A stretch of 64,000 bases of DNA from Chryseobacterium indologenes (GCF_002025665.1 NZ_CP018786.1:4464001-4528000); one strand, 5' to 3'; positions 51,922-60,569 are shown, numbered from the stretch's first letter. Numbers and translations: made by a program. The notes: generated by a model not told the origin, from the sequence alone.

Positions 51922-52164
51922 ATGTCAATAAAAAGAAACAAAGCTAGAAAATCTAAGTTAGATTTAGTTGCATCCATGATTGAGGGAAGAAACATTAAGT
52001 GGTCACATAGAAATGCTGGTAATTATTTCATATTTGAGATACATGATATAGAAATCCATGTTTCACACGATGAAATCAAAATGATTAAAGATGGGAAAGT
52101 AATTTCATATTTTGATGATCGTTTTGATAATGTTTTAGACAAATTAGAAAAGCCTCTTAATTGA
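51922..52164 (+). CDS. Hypothetical protein, 80 residues
   Basis: Not recognised. N-terminus basic (MSIKRNKARKSKLDLV), middle strands NYFIFEIHDIEIHVSHDEIKMI, C-terminus charged. It could be a small DNA- or RNA-binding or modulator protein. A promoter element sits at the right distance, which supports it as real. It converges with the AlbA_2 gene, 41 bp apart. No function can be given. Confidence 0.55.
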   Translation: MSIKRNKARKSKLDLVASMIEGRNIKWSHRNAGNYFIFEIHDIEIHVSHDEIKMIKDGKVISYFDDRFDNVLDKLEKPLN

Positions 52165-52205
52165 GGCTCTACTATTTGATTTAATTGATTCAGAATAAAA
52201 CTTTA

Positions 52206-53120
52206 TTAAACGAGATTATTTATTATTTCCATTCCAGTATACTCGAAGAATTCTACATTATCTTCAGTAGAAATTTGAAAGGTCAATGTTAGATTTTCAC
52301 TAATAAATTCCTCTTTTAGCTCAATCTCTCCAATTCTTCTATAAGTTTTTGGTAGTATGGGTATTCTTTCAGTATTAACTGTAAAGGTTTCTGCTCCAAG
52401 TGCTATTTCTCTTTCTATAACATTAGAAAAAGGTATTTGAAAATCCTTATCATTTGGCGTTTTGGGTTTTATAATAAATTTTGATGATTCCTTTTTACCA
52501 CTCACGAAACAATCAAGATATTGTATTATTTTGTTCCCTGTATTTTCAACATAAATTCCTACTACAATTTTTTGCGTTAACATTTTTAACAAGAGTTTCT
52601 TTGGAGTATTAGCTTTAAATACTAAATTAACCTGCGTTCTAGATGTTCGGTTAATAATATCTTTTATCTCCCAATCATCCATTGCAATAGATTGAAAATT
52701 GTATCTTCTGTAATATCTTTTATCACTCATTTGATGTGCTGTATTACCTTTGGGAATTTCAACTACATAAACGAGTTTATTTTTATCTTTTTCTTCTACT
52801 TGAATAGGGGTTATAACAACATTGTGAATCTTAGGTGAAATAGTACTATTAATAATTTGCTCTAACCATTCTTTTGTATATTCATTGCCATTAATTGGAT
52901 CGATTCTTTCAGGGAGGTGTTTTTTATTAAGATCATCAAATTCTTTTATACCATAAATTATTACTCCTCCATCGGAATTTGCAAAAGCACTTACATCTTT
53001 AGAGATTTCATTTTTTTTATCATTCTTTTTTGAAATTGAGCCAGAAGCTTTGTAGTCAAGATGTAAATTTTCTTCAACTCCTTCTTTTATAAAAGTATTC
53101 AGCTTATCTAATGTCCACAT
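52206..53120 (-). CDS. AlbA_2 (Schlafen-type) DNA-binding domain protein
   Basis: 304 residues. The N-terminal 150 residues are an AlbA_2/Schlafen core: EENLHLDYKAS (Glu-His-x-Asp-x-K pattern), VSAFANSDGGVIIYGI and VVEIPKGNTAHQMSDKRYYRR. The second half (from about 165) is beta-rich and unrecognised. Proteins of this type act as RNA or DNA nucleases or as regulators, and stand-alone forms recur in defence islands. The next gene upstream, a PIN-like protein on the same strand 74 bp away, may act with it. Function unproven. Confidence 0.75.
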   Translation of the reverse strand: MWTLDKLNTFIKEGVEENLHLDYKASGSISKKNDKKNEISKDVSAFANSDGGVIIYGIKEFDDLNKKHLPERIDPINGNEYTKEWLEQIINSTISPKIHNVVITPIQVEEKDKNKLVYVVEIPKGNTAHQMSDKRYYRRYNFQSIAMDDWEIKDIINRTSRTQVNLVFKANTPKKLLLKMLTQKIVVGIYVENTGNKIIQYLDCFVSGKKESSKFIIKPKTPNDKDFQIPFSNVIEREIALGAETFTVNTERIPILPKTYRRIGEIELKEEFISENLTLTFQISTEDNVEFFEYTGMEIINNLV

Positions 53121-53194
53121 AATTTTACAATACTAATATTAAATTTTATAAATAACAACTATTATAAATTCCTCAAAATATTTAATAATATGAA

Positions 53195-54616
53195 TTACAT
53201 TTTTGTGAGTAATAAACCTATTTTTTCAGTTCCTTCGTTAATATCTAAAAGTAATGTAAATTGACCTTTGTTCCAGAATCTACCATTCCACTCCAATCTT
53301 TTAAGTTCTTTTCTTTCAATATCCCAGTTAAATTCTCCATTTCCATTATCATCTACACCGAAAATTTTATAGCAATTATTTACAATTATCTCAGTTTCCC
53401 TATAAAAATTAAAAAAAGAGTAATTTGACCTTTGTTTGTATAAATAAATATAAGTAATATTATCTTCAAGCATTTGGTCTATTTTATTAAAATACCCCAG
53501 ATAAATATGATTGGGTTTTATTTCTATGGTAACACGATTATATTTAAGTGATTTTTTTGTATTGGTTATAATTGCATTTTCTAAATCATTAGTCAAGAGA
53601 GAAATAAAATTAAAATAACTTTTTTCTGAACTGTCAATTACAAATGAGAATGAACTAATAAATTCATCAATATGCAATACAGCGGTATCGATTCCCAATA
53701 ATTTATAAAGAGCTTTGGTTTTCTTTAAAAAGCCATTATCGTCTGAAACAACATAATCACAGTATGCGCCATAAAAACTATGTAAGCCATCGTTGAGGAC
53801 ATTTCTATATTTTACTGATTTGGAGGGCTCTTTGCTAATACCAAGTATATCTAGAGAAAAGTATGCATTATTAAAAAAATCATATCTGGAAACTTCTTTA
53901 TCTCCATTCGGATTTAAATTATTATTTACAAATTCAACAAAACTCTTCTTCAAAACGGAATTTTTCATGTCATCATTAAAATCTAAGCTATTATAATCTA
54001 ATGTGAATTTTCCATTATTGATATATTTATCAGTTATATTTCTTAATCCCTTGTATACACTTTTATCTTCTTCCATTAATTTATGTGTTTCTAAAAATTT
54101 TTGAGCCATTTCAAAAACATTCATCGGCTCTGAATTAAAAGGGACTATTTTTTTTAAGGGTTCTGATAATTCCTCAGATACTTCATCAAGTTTCATAAAA
54201 TTGAAATCAAATTTGAAATTTTGCAAAAAATTCTTTGTTGTTTCAAACTGCTCAATTTGATCCTTACTTAAAAGACTGTAATCAATATCATCAAAAATAG
54301 TTGTAAAATCTATAATTTCTTCTTTAGTATTTTCAATCTCCGTAAATGCAGTTATTGGTTTAGCAAGATAACAGAATGCATCTTTACTAGAAGAATCATA
54401 CTGAAGATAGTTATCATCAACAATCTTTTCCATGAACTCAAGTTCTTCATATTTTATGTCAGTTTTGTCATTTTTTAAATCCTGTAAATGAGCATGAGAA
54501 TAACAATAAATATGATTGCTTTTTGAGCTTACTATTTTTTGTAACAAATTAATATATGGTACTTTTTCTCCTTTGAATAAATGACTGAAAATTTGTTTAT
54601 CTAGATAAATTCTCAT
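53195..54616 (-). CDS. Hypothetical protein with a PIN-like N-terminus, 473 residues
   Basis: The first strand RIYLDKQIFSHLF has the layout of PIN-type nucleases (strand, Asp, short helix), followed by YCYSHAHLQDLKNDKTD and FMEKIVDDNYLQYD, and around residue 295 VSDDNGFLKKTKALYKLLG, which matches the late acidic motif of PIN domains (D-D-x-x-F/L). That would give acidic residues at both ends of a fold split by a long helical insert; the last 130 residues are unrecognised. I infer an RNase-like or toxin-like role at moderate confidence. It is cotranscribed with or near the AlbA_2 gene. Confidence 0.45.
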   Translation of the reverse strand: MRIYLDKQIFSHLFKGEKVPYINLLQKIVSSKSNHIYCYSHAHLQDLKNDKTDIKYEELEFMEKIVDDNYLQYDSSSKDAFCYLAKPITAFTEIENTKEEIIDFTTIFDDIDYSLLSKDQIEQFETTKNFLQNFKFDFNFMKLDEVSEELSEPLKKIVPFNSEPMNVFEMAQKFLETHKLMEEDKSVYKGLRNITDKYINNGKFTLDYNSLDFNDDMKNSVLKKSFVEFVNNNLNPNGDKEVSRYDFFNNAYFSLDILGISKEPSKSVKYRNVLNDGLHSFYGAYCDYVVSDDNGFLKKTKALYKLLGIDTAVLHIDEFISSFSFVIDSSEKSYFNFISLLTNDLENAIITNTKKSLKYNRVTIEIKPNHIYLGYFNKIDQMLEDNITYIYLYKQRSNYSFFNFYRETEIIVNNCYKIFGVDDNGNGEFNWDIERKELKRLEWNGRFWNKGQFTLLLDINEGTEKIGLLLTKM

Positions 54617-54674
54617 TTTTGTATTACATTTCTGTTATTTAGATATATGTGTTTATTGACAGGGCTTAAAAATA

Positions 54675-55733
54675 TTATTTAGACAATCTTGTATCCTCAT
54701 ATTTTGATCGTTCAGTTTTCAGAGACACCAACCAATCTAAATACATTTCTTCTGGCATACTGCGATACCCTATTTTGTGAATATAGGTGTATTCTTTATT
54801 CATTGTATCAAACAATTCTTTAGCCTTTGGACTTGATAATGTAGCCTGAATATCTTTTGTATTCTGCTCTTTCATGAGTTTTTGGAATTGCTTTGTATGA
54901 GTTTCAGCTTGTAACAACAAAGCATTTGGCAAATAAGGATAAATTTGTATTGCTCTTTCAGCACATTTTAAAGCAAAACTTCCGTCATTCCCTGGGTAAC
55001 TTCTATTGTATGCATTGCCTAAATCCGCCAGTAGTAGTGCAAGGCTTTCTTTGTTATTCAAGGCTTTCATAAACACACCATTTTTAATGGCATCCAAATG
55101 AATGAAGCCAGAAGCAGACAACCATGCATCAATTGGAAAAATACCGCTTGTAAGCTCTGTATTGTACCAACCAATAGATTTTATATTATGTTTGATATAA
55201 ACATGGTTTGGAGCAAGGGCTAAATTGGCATCAACTCCCAATTCTTCTGCTAAAATCTTATAAAGATATGGCATCGAGTTACAGTTCCCTTTTTGAGTAT
55301 CTAACAATTTTGATACAAAAAGATTTGATAGTTCTTTGTGTCCAAACACATCTTCAAAATCATAAGTGAATGGTTTGAGCTTTAATGTATCTTTTCCAAA
55401 AATAACAGGAGTAGACTGGCACATTACCGTATAAACAGCGGCATATTTACTTACCTTTTCTGTATCCTTTTCGTTGTAATTTAATTTTCTATTGACAATA
55501 AGTTTTTTGCAAAAGTTTGCTAGAAAACCAATTTTTCTATTTAAGTCCTCTGAATCTAATTTTCCTTGGTAATATGCATTTTCAACACTGATAACAGCCT
55601 CTTTAAAGCTATATGACTGTTTATCATTCAGCATATTGTCAATAGTTTGATAGGCGTCAGAATAAAAATGATTATTTTGGCTCTTTACAAATCCGAAGAA
55701 CAGTAAAGTCAAAATTAAAAAAAATCTTTTCAT
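54675..55733 (-). CDS. Secreted transglutaminase-like protein, 352 residues
   Basis: Signal peptide MKRFFLILTLLFFGFVKSQ. A helical part is followed by a core with the likely triad Cys151 (QKGNCNSMPYLY), His177 (LAPNHVYIKH) and Asp202 (FPIDAWL), the order and spacing of transglutaminase/cysteine-protease-like folds. The C-terminal part has TPR-like repeats (ALKCAERAIQIYPYLPNALLLQAETH). The related protein at 57242-58711 shares all three residues with the same distances (26 and 25). It follows the small membrane protein by 5 bp. Protein cross-linking or peptide cleavage in the periplasm or outside is possible; the activity is inference. Confidence 0.65.
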   Translation of the reverse strand: MKRFFLILTLLFFGFVKSQNNHFYSDAYQTIDNMLNDKQSYSFKEAVISVENAYYQGKLDSEDLNRKIGFLANFCKKLIVNRKLNYNEKDTEKVSKYAAVYTVMCQSTPVIFGKDTLKLKPFTYDFEDVFGHKELSNLFVSKLLDTQKGNCNSMPYLYKILAEELGVDANLALAPNHVYIKHNIKSIGWYNTELTSGIFPIDAWLSASGFIHLDAIKNGVFMKALNNKESLALLLADLGNAYNRSYPGNDGSFALKCAERAIQIYPYLPNALLLQAETHTKQFQKLMKEQNTKDIQATLSSPKAKELFDTMNKEYTYIHKIGYRSMPEEMYLDWLVSLKTERSKYEDTRLSK

Positions 55734-55738
55734 CAGTT

Positions 55739-56035
55739 TTAGTTTTCTTTCTTAGAATTAATAGTATCGGTTTTAGATTTTTCTTTTTGGGAGTTTAATT
55801 TAAGATTATTGTTTTTAGACCTATCCTTGTCATTACTCCAAGATTCAACCTTAACTTTGTCTTTTTCGTGTTTTTTATTGTATTCTTCAACTCGCCTATT
55901 CCATGTATTTACTTGGTTCTTTTCCTTGAATAAATAAAAATTCCAGTAAATAAATCCCCAATATATAGCATAGGCTATTAATAAAATGGAACAGATTATT
56001 ATAATTATTCGTTTGATTTTCTTATTCAGTAGCAT
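55739..56035 (-). CDS. Small membrane protein, candidate immunity protein
   Basis: 98 residues: one strong membrane helix (IIIICSILLIAYAIYWGFIYW, about 11-32) and a highly charged tail rich in Lys and Asn. Not recognised by family. It overlaps the 3' end of the RHS-toxin gene by 14 bases, the place where immunity genes of polymorphic toxins are normally found, so a protective role for the producing cell is a fair inference. The charged tail probably faces the periplasm or cytoplasm near the membrane; orientation cannot be fixed. Confidence 0.5.
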   Translation of the reverse strand: MLLNKKIKRIIIIICSILLIAYAIYWGFIYWNFYLFKEKNQVNTWNRRVEEYNKKHEKDKVKVESWSNDKDRSKNNNLKLNSQKEKSKTDTINSKKEN

Positions 56036-57203
56036 TTTTAATTGGTGTTTGTCGTGGAAATAAATTTCTATATCTGCTTAATGAATGTCCATTTGTTATT
56101 GACCTTATATCAGCTTTAGTATCATTTTTATTAAATCTTTTAGCACCATTAACTGTATCCATTAAATTAAAGCCAATACCTCTCATATGATTTCCCCATA
56201 TAAAATTCCCTGCATCCATGTGGTTATACGCTTGATAACCGTCACCTTGAAAGATGTATAACGGTCCTTTATCTTTTAAAATTTCAGTTTCAGGATTCCA
56301 TGTAGTACCTTCACCTTGTTGCAAAAGAAAATCAGATAAATTATACATTGAGGGATCCATTTTACCTCCTAATGTTGATTCCCAAGTAGCAAAAACATAT
56401 CTGCCGACAGCTCCTCTTTTATAAATATCTGAATCACCCTCAAAGAAAGACATCCAATCATTAGTTATTGAAAATACAAATTGATGATTTTTAAAATCAT
56501 CCCCAAGTTTATTCATATTATATTTGATAGCTGCCACATCTGTTTTAGGATCATTAAATTGGTAAACGGTTTGTTGTTTCGTTTTGGAATTTTCTATTAC
56601 TAATTGATCTGGTTTATCATTTTCATCTACTCTTACAAATTTTCCTTCTTCATTAAAGACATAATCATCTTCTAGCATACCAGTAGGATCTGCAAATCTA
56701 ACAGGATTGTTGAAACCATACCTATAAGGTGTCCAGTCAGGATGTTCCTCGCTCAATGGATCAGGAGACATCCAACGCCCATGAGTGTCACCAATAGGCT
56801 GTGCATCAGGATCGGATAAATCGATTTCCCTTACTTCAATTATATTCCCTCTTTTTGTGTTATATCGTACAGAACCTATTACTACAATACTATCCGTATC
56901 GTGAAATTCCAAATACTTACCTTTGCTGAGAGTTGTAATCTTTGGATAAACACCATATTTAGCAAAAGGGTTTCCAATAGCAATATTCTTTCTTCGTCTT
57001 TCTGCTTCCTGTGGTGTCAATGAATCTTTAGTTTTTAACACTTCATCCATATAGGGACGGTTTCTTTCTTCTTTTGTCAGCTTGACAGGATTTATCCATT
57101 TTTTTTCTGTCTTAGACTTCTGTGTGGTTTGGGTTTTTTTCTTGATTTGAGCCTGTGTAAAGCCTGTTATTACTGCAAAAGCAATCAATAATATTCTTTT
57201 CAT
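56022..57203 (-). CDS. Secreted RHS-core protein with C-terminal toxin-like domain
   Basis: 393 residues from MKRILLIAFAVITGFTQAQ (signal peptide; an in-frame Met two codons upstream is an alternative). Residues about 20-140 are unrecognised. An RHS-associated core follows (about 143-178): GRWMSPDPL, YRYGFNNPVRFADPTG. After DPTG comes a variable 215-residue tail, the toxin position in RHS proteins, with AYNHMDAGNFIWGNHMRG near its end, which resembles polymorphic toxin type 44 as I recall it. The long array of YD repeats is absent, so it is a short orphan form. A small membrane protein overlaps its end. Confidence 0.65.
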   Translation of the reverse strand: MKRILLIAFAVITGFTQAQIKKKTQTTQKSKTEKKWINPVKLTKEERNRPYMDEVLKTKDSLTPQEAERRRKNIAIGNPFAKYGVYPKITTLSKGKYLEFHDTDSIVVIGSVRYNTKRGNIIEVREIDLSDPDAQPIGDTHGRWMSPDPLSEEHPDWTPYRYGFNNPVRFADPTGMLEDDYVFNEEGKFVRVDENDKPDQLVIENSKTKQQTVYQFNDPKTDVAAIKYNMNKLGDDFKNHQFVFSITNDWMSFFEGDSDIYKRGAVGRYVFATWESTLGGKMDPSMYNLSDFLLQQGEGTTWNPETEILKDKGPLYIFQGDGYQAYNHMDAGNFIWGNHMRGIGFNLMDTVNGAKRFNKNDTKADIRSITNGHSLSRYRNLFPRQTPIKNATE

Positions 57204-57241
57204 AGTCATTTGGTTTTATGATTGTTAAAATTATTAATTTT

Positions 57242-58711
57242 TTATAGTTTATTCGGATCAATTGGAATATATCTCGGTTTTTGTTCCTGCTTTTTCTTTT
57301 CCTGTGCTTTTTTAACAGCTTCTTGTTCCTGTCTTTCTTTTTGTTTTTGAAGCTGGAATGAGCGCATTCTTTCTGTCAATGCTTCGCTTTCCTGCTTATT
57401 CTTTTCGGTTTTCAGGCTTCCGAGCCATGATTCATAAGCAGATGCAGGCATTTCGGCATATCCTAAATTATCAATAGTATTAAACTGCTCGTTGATTTGA
57501 TTTAATTGTTCAACAGCCTTTGGAAAATAACCGATTCTCTGTAAATCTCTTTTGTCTTCGGGATTAATCCCCAGTTTTTTCATCACATTGGTAAATCTTA
57601 CCTGACTTACATTTGCTTTCTCCATATTCGGTGCTATTCCGTTAGGGTAAAGTTCCAATGCTTTGTCGATAACTTTGTTTACAAATTCATCATATCCAAA
57701 CTTACTTACATATCCCCTCGCCAAATCAAAATAAGCCATTCCTAACAGCTCCTTTTTGGTAAGGTTTTCCAAATAGATTTTATTTTGTAAGGCTTCTGAT
57801 TTGATATACCCTGATTCCAAAAATGCATTATCAGTAGGAAACATTCCATTAGTAAGTTCCATATTTCTCATGGTTCCTTCATCATCCACAAATCGAATAT
57901 AAGAGTGATTGGGAGCTAATGATAAATAAGATTCTGTATTCATTGCTTCTGCTAACATCAGATAATACAGAGGCATTGAATGGCATTGTCCTGAACCCGT
58001 TTTAAGAAGTTTAGAAACAAACATTTTGGAATAGTCTTTTTGTCCCATATAGTCCTTAAAATCGTATTCAAAGGCTTTATGAGTTGTTCCGTTCAATTTT
58101 ATATCCTTAGAAAAATACTCGAATAGCATCAGGTTTTTAGAAACATTGCTTTCCGTATCTTGTTTCCTTTCCTTCATTTTCTGCAACAGTTGTTTTGCTG
58201 TTCTTTGTATTCCTGCTTTGAATTTGTTTACATCCTGCTTGTTGTCATAAAAAGCATTTTCTACGGTGAAATTGACATCTGCTAGAGAGTAATTTTCAGA
58301 ATCTATTGTTGTGAGCTTGTCAAAAGCATCGTAATAGGCTTTTGTTCCTGTTTTTCCTGATAGTGTAGGAAGTTCGTAAGACATATTTCTACCATTGTCT
58401 ACCCACTGCCGGAATTGCATTTCCTGAACCTCTGCCATATCTTGCCCTATACCTCGCATTACAGCATCATTTTGTGATCTCACCTGTGATTCATAAACAT
58501 TATGTTGTTGAGTTGTATTTGAGGATTTTTGATATGCACTCGGCATGGAGGAAGCATAATTTCTTTGGAAACTTCTGCTATTTGTTGGATTGCCATAGTT
58601 ATTAGCGGAATAATTACCCAACCCACTTGCTTGTGGAGTAGGAAAGTTCGGAATTTGGCCAAAACTTATTATACCTGTAAGTAATAAGGGAAAAATATAT
58701 ATTTTTCTCAT
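57242..58711 (-). CDS. Secreted transglutaminase-like protein, 489 residues
   Basis: Starts at MRKIYIFPLLLTGIISFGQ (signal peptide); the open frame before it is not used. A Gln/Asn/Ser-rich segment (to about 120) precedes a core related to the 352-residue protein at 54675-55733: Cys243 (SGQCHSMPLYY), His269 (LAPNHSYIRF), Asp294 (FPTDNAF), the same distances between them. A long C-terminal helical part ends in a Glu/Gln/Lys-rich coiled coil (QLQKQKERQEQEAVKKAQ). It lies 38 bp upstream of the RHS gene, so the RHS toxin is framed by two such proteins. Activity is inference; the catalytic residues are visible. Confidence 0.65.
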   Translation of the reverse strand: MRKIYIFPLLLTGIISFGQIPNFPTPQASGLGNYSANNYGNPTNSRSFQRNYASSMPSAYQKSSNTTQQHNVYESQVRSQNDAVMRGIGQDMAEVQEMQFRQWVDNGRNMSYELPTLSGKTGTKAYYDAFDKLTTIDSENYSLADVNFTVENAFYDNKQDVNKFKAGIQRTAKQLLQKMKERKQDTESNVSKNLMLFEYFSKDIKLNGTTHKAFEYDFKDYMGQKDYSKMFVSKLLKTGSGQCHSMPLYYLMLAEAMNTESYLSLAPNHSYIRFVDDEGTMRNMELTNGMFPTDNAFLESGYIKSEALQNKIYLENLTKKELLGMAYFDLARGYVSKFGYDEFVNKVIDKALELYPNGIAPNMEKANVSQVRFTNVMKKLGINPEDKRDLQRIGYFPKAVEQLNQINEQFNTIDNLGYAEMPASAYESWLGSLKTEKNKQESEALTERMRSFQLQKQKERQEQEAVKKAQEKKKQEQKPRYIPIDPNKL

Positions 58712-58819
58712 CTTGAATATTAATATTTTGTGTGTTTTGTGTTTCCTGCAATTTACATTTTTTCTACAAGTGATGAAAATAACATTCTGTATAAGTTTTT
58801 GACAAATATATTTCAGCAT

Positions 58820-58838
58820 CACGTCAAAACTTGACGTG
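58820..58838. terminator. Perfect hairpin between the 73-residue and 489-residue genes
   Basis: CACGTCAA (58820-58827), AAC loop, TTGACGTG (58831-58838). The T-run follows on the plus strand, so for the minus-strand operon it is a hairpin without a U-tract and may be an mRNA end or a processing/attenuation point. Confidence 0.55.
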
Positions 58839-58840
58839 TT

Positions 58841-59062
58841 TTATTTTAAAAGTTGGGTTTTTAATAATTCCTCTAAGGGACTTTGAGGTTTGCTCGTAAT
58901 GACAGTTTTTAGGTTTCTTTCAGACAGTTCAGCAAACTCGACTGTCTTTAGTATAGAAAATGCAACGTCTTTTAATCCTAACTTTCGGAGTGCTATCCGA
59001 ATTTCTTTATCCGTAGGGAAAAGACTGTCATTTTGTTTTAAATGGATTTTGTGATTTTTCAT
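58841..59062 (-). CDS. Hypothetical protein, 73 residues
   Basis: Not recognised. Two helices are likely (DKEIRIALRKLGLKDVAFSI and LSERNLKTVI), no signal peptide or membrane segment. Its ATG overlaps the stop of the 279-residue gene by 4 bases (ATGA), so it is translated with it and belongs to the cassette. It could be a small cytoplasmic partner. Confidence 0.6.
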   Translation of the reverse strand: MKNHKIHLKQNDSLFPTDKEIRIALRKLGLKDVAFSILKTVEFAELSERNLKTVITSKPQSPLEELLKTQLLK

Positions 59063-59898
59063 GTTGTGGATTTAAAATATTGAACTTTTAATATTTGATA
59101 AACATTTTTGATAATTTTTTCTACCTCAATTTTCGGTAGGTTGGCTGATTTAGAATATTCGTTTGACTGATCTAATGAAATTTCCTGGTACGTTCTCAAA
59201 AGAGTTTGTATTGTTATGCCTCGGTCTTCCAGAATCCCTCTTATTTCCATTTCTCTTAAATCTGAAACAAGCGTTTGTTTTGCTGATTCGATTAGGGTTT
59301 CTTTCAACAATTCCTCCCTTTGACTGTACGAAAGTTGATTTTCTTTTGTTTCTGGAGCGACTGGAGTATTAAATTTTACTTTAGCTTTATTCTTTGAAGT
59401 AAGCCATATAAAAAACAATATCACACCGAGCATTAGAAACAGCATTGTCAAAATATTTATTAACCTGTCGATATCAAAACTGTTCTGATTTTTTGAATTT
59501 TGATATACTGAAACATTAGGCTTTTGTTCTATTGGCTTTACAGTTTGGGAGGCAGGGGCTTCATAAGCAATAGGAATTTTATTCGGAAACATTTCATCAA
59601 TGACCTCTTGAACTTTGTCGGGTTCTTTTTCTATTGGGATTTTTTTCACCTGTTTGACAGTTTCTTTTATTTCAGGTCTAATATCCTCTGATATAGAAGG
59701 TTCTTTAATCTTTTTTGTCCAATCAGGGTAAAAACTTTGATCCTGTTGTTTAGGGACTTCGGGTGGGGGTGTATATTGATAAGCATTGGGATTGTAGCCA
59801 TCAGCTTTAATTTGTTCATCTAATGTAACTGTCCCTGATTGTGCGTTGAATATAAGAATACTTCCTAATAGTATTAAAAAAGTTAAATTCTTTTTCAT
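59059..59898 (-). CDS. Exported single-pass membrane protein, 279 residues
   Basis: Signal peptide MKKNLTFLILLGSILIFNAQ, a Pro/Gln/Lys-rich extracytoplasmic part (PPPEVPKQQDQ, KQVKKIPIEKEP), one membrane helix (ILTMLFLMLGVILFFIWL, about 150-168), and a cytoplasmic helical domain (SYSQREELLKETLIESAKQ, VEKIIKNVYQILKVQ). The layout is that of a protein which links the periplasm with the cytoplasm. No family recognised. It follows the 116-residue gene by 17 bp and overlaps the next one by 4. Confidence 0.6.
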   Translation of the reverse strand: MKKNLTFLILLGSILIFNAQSGTVTLDEQIKADGYNPNAYQYTPPPEVPKQQDQSFYPDWTKKIKEPSISEDIRPEIKETVKQVKKIPIEKEPDKVQEVIDEMFPNKIPIAYEAPASQTVKPIEQKPNVSVYQNSKNQNSFDIDRLINILTMLFLMLGVILFFIWLTSKNKAKVKFNTPVAPETKENQLSYSQREELLKETLIESAKQTLVSDLREMEIRGILEDRGITIQTLLRTYQEISLDQSNEYSKSANLPKIEVEKIIKNVYQILKVQYFKSTT

Positions 59899-59915
59899 AC
59901 AGATGGGTTTATGGG

Positions 59916-60266
59916 TTATTTTGAAGCTGTATCAAAGGGATTTTCAGAAGCTCCCATAAAAACCGTCCCCATTCTTTTGTACTTCATTGGCTTTCCTGCA
60001 ACACAAACCAAATACATCCCATTTCCCTTTTGTTCTGATATTCTTAAAAAGATTACATCCTTCTCGTTACAATCATTTTCTACAGCAATATGTTTTCTCA
60101 AATCTTCAATAGTGGCATCACCTCGCTTTAACCAAGACTGAATTTTTTTGTCTGGTTTTGGTTCCTGATAGTCTTTAGGCAGATCACATTTACTGTTTTG
60201 TTCTGTTTGTTGTGCAAAAAATAGTGTTGGTAAGATTAAACCAATTGTGAATAATAGTTTTTTCAT
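59916..60266 (-). CDS. Small secreted protein, 116 residues
   Basis: Signal peptide MKKLLFTIGLILPTLFFAQ and a compact domain with three Cys (NSKC, NDCNE, LVCVAG) and the segment MYLVCVAGKPMKYKRMG. Not recognised; pairs of cysteines may form a disulfide. First gene of the cassette on the minus strand, behind the structured 300-bp gap. Confidence 0.6.
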   Translation of the reverse strand: MKKLLFTIGLILPTLFFAQQTEQNSKCDLPKDYQEPKPDKKIQSWLKRGDATIEDLRKHIAVENDCNEKDVIFLRISEQKGNGMYLVCVAGKPMKYKRMGTVFMGASENPFDTASK

Positions 60267-60569
60267 ACGTGAAATACTTTAAATTCACCCAGTCCCAAAG
60301 TGAAAGGTTAGTTAAAAACAGAAAGCGTGGAACTAAGCCTTATAAGTCTCAGGCATCGCCAAACGCCCCACCTCAATAAGTTTAGCCCACGCCGTAACGT
60401 GAGCATTAACCTATTATTCTTTTGAGGTGTGTTTCTTAAATTTGGCGATTTTGAGACACTCAAATAATAGCTAACGCTTTATTTTTTCGATAAAATTTGA
60501 ATTACAAAGATATTAATTTTTGTAATCTGTGCTTAATAAGCAAAAATTGTTCCTAAAATAAACTATTCA
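60267..60569. other. Gap upstream of the secreted cassette
   Basis: 303 bp without an ORF. It carries the folded element at 60346-60477 and no TAnnTTTG box in a sensible place. Confidence 0.6.
60346..60477. ncRNA. Structured element with pseudoknot potential
   Basis: Nested pairings: GTCTCA (60346-60351) with TGAGAC (60452-60457), ATCGCCAAA (60355-60363) with TTTGGCGAT (60441-60449), CACCTCAA (60369-60376) with TTGAGGTG (60422-60429), and from the loop CTATTATT (60411-60418) with AATAATAG (60463-60470) outside the stem. GC content is clearly above the surroundings. Which strand, if any, is transcribed is unknown; if the minus strand, it is in the leader of the seven-gene cassette. Confidence 0.45.

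Noticed and set aside
60346..60477. Integron attC site
   Set aside because: The folded shape and GTTAG-like words suggested it, but no GTTRRRY core with its complement in the right place was found, and no integron integrase is in view.
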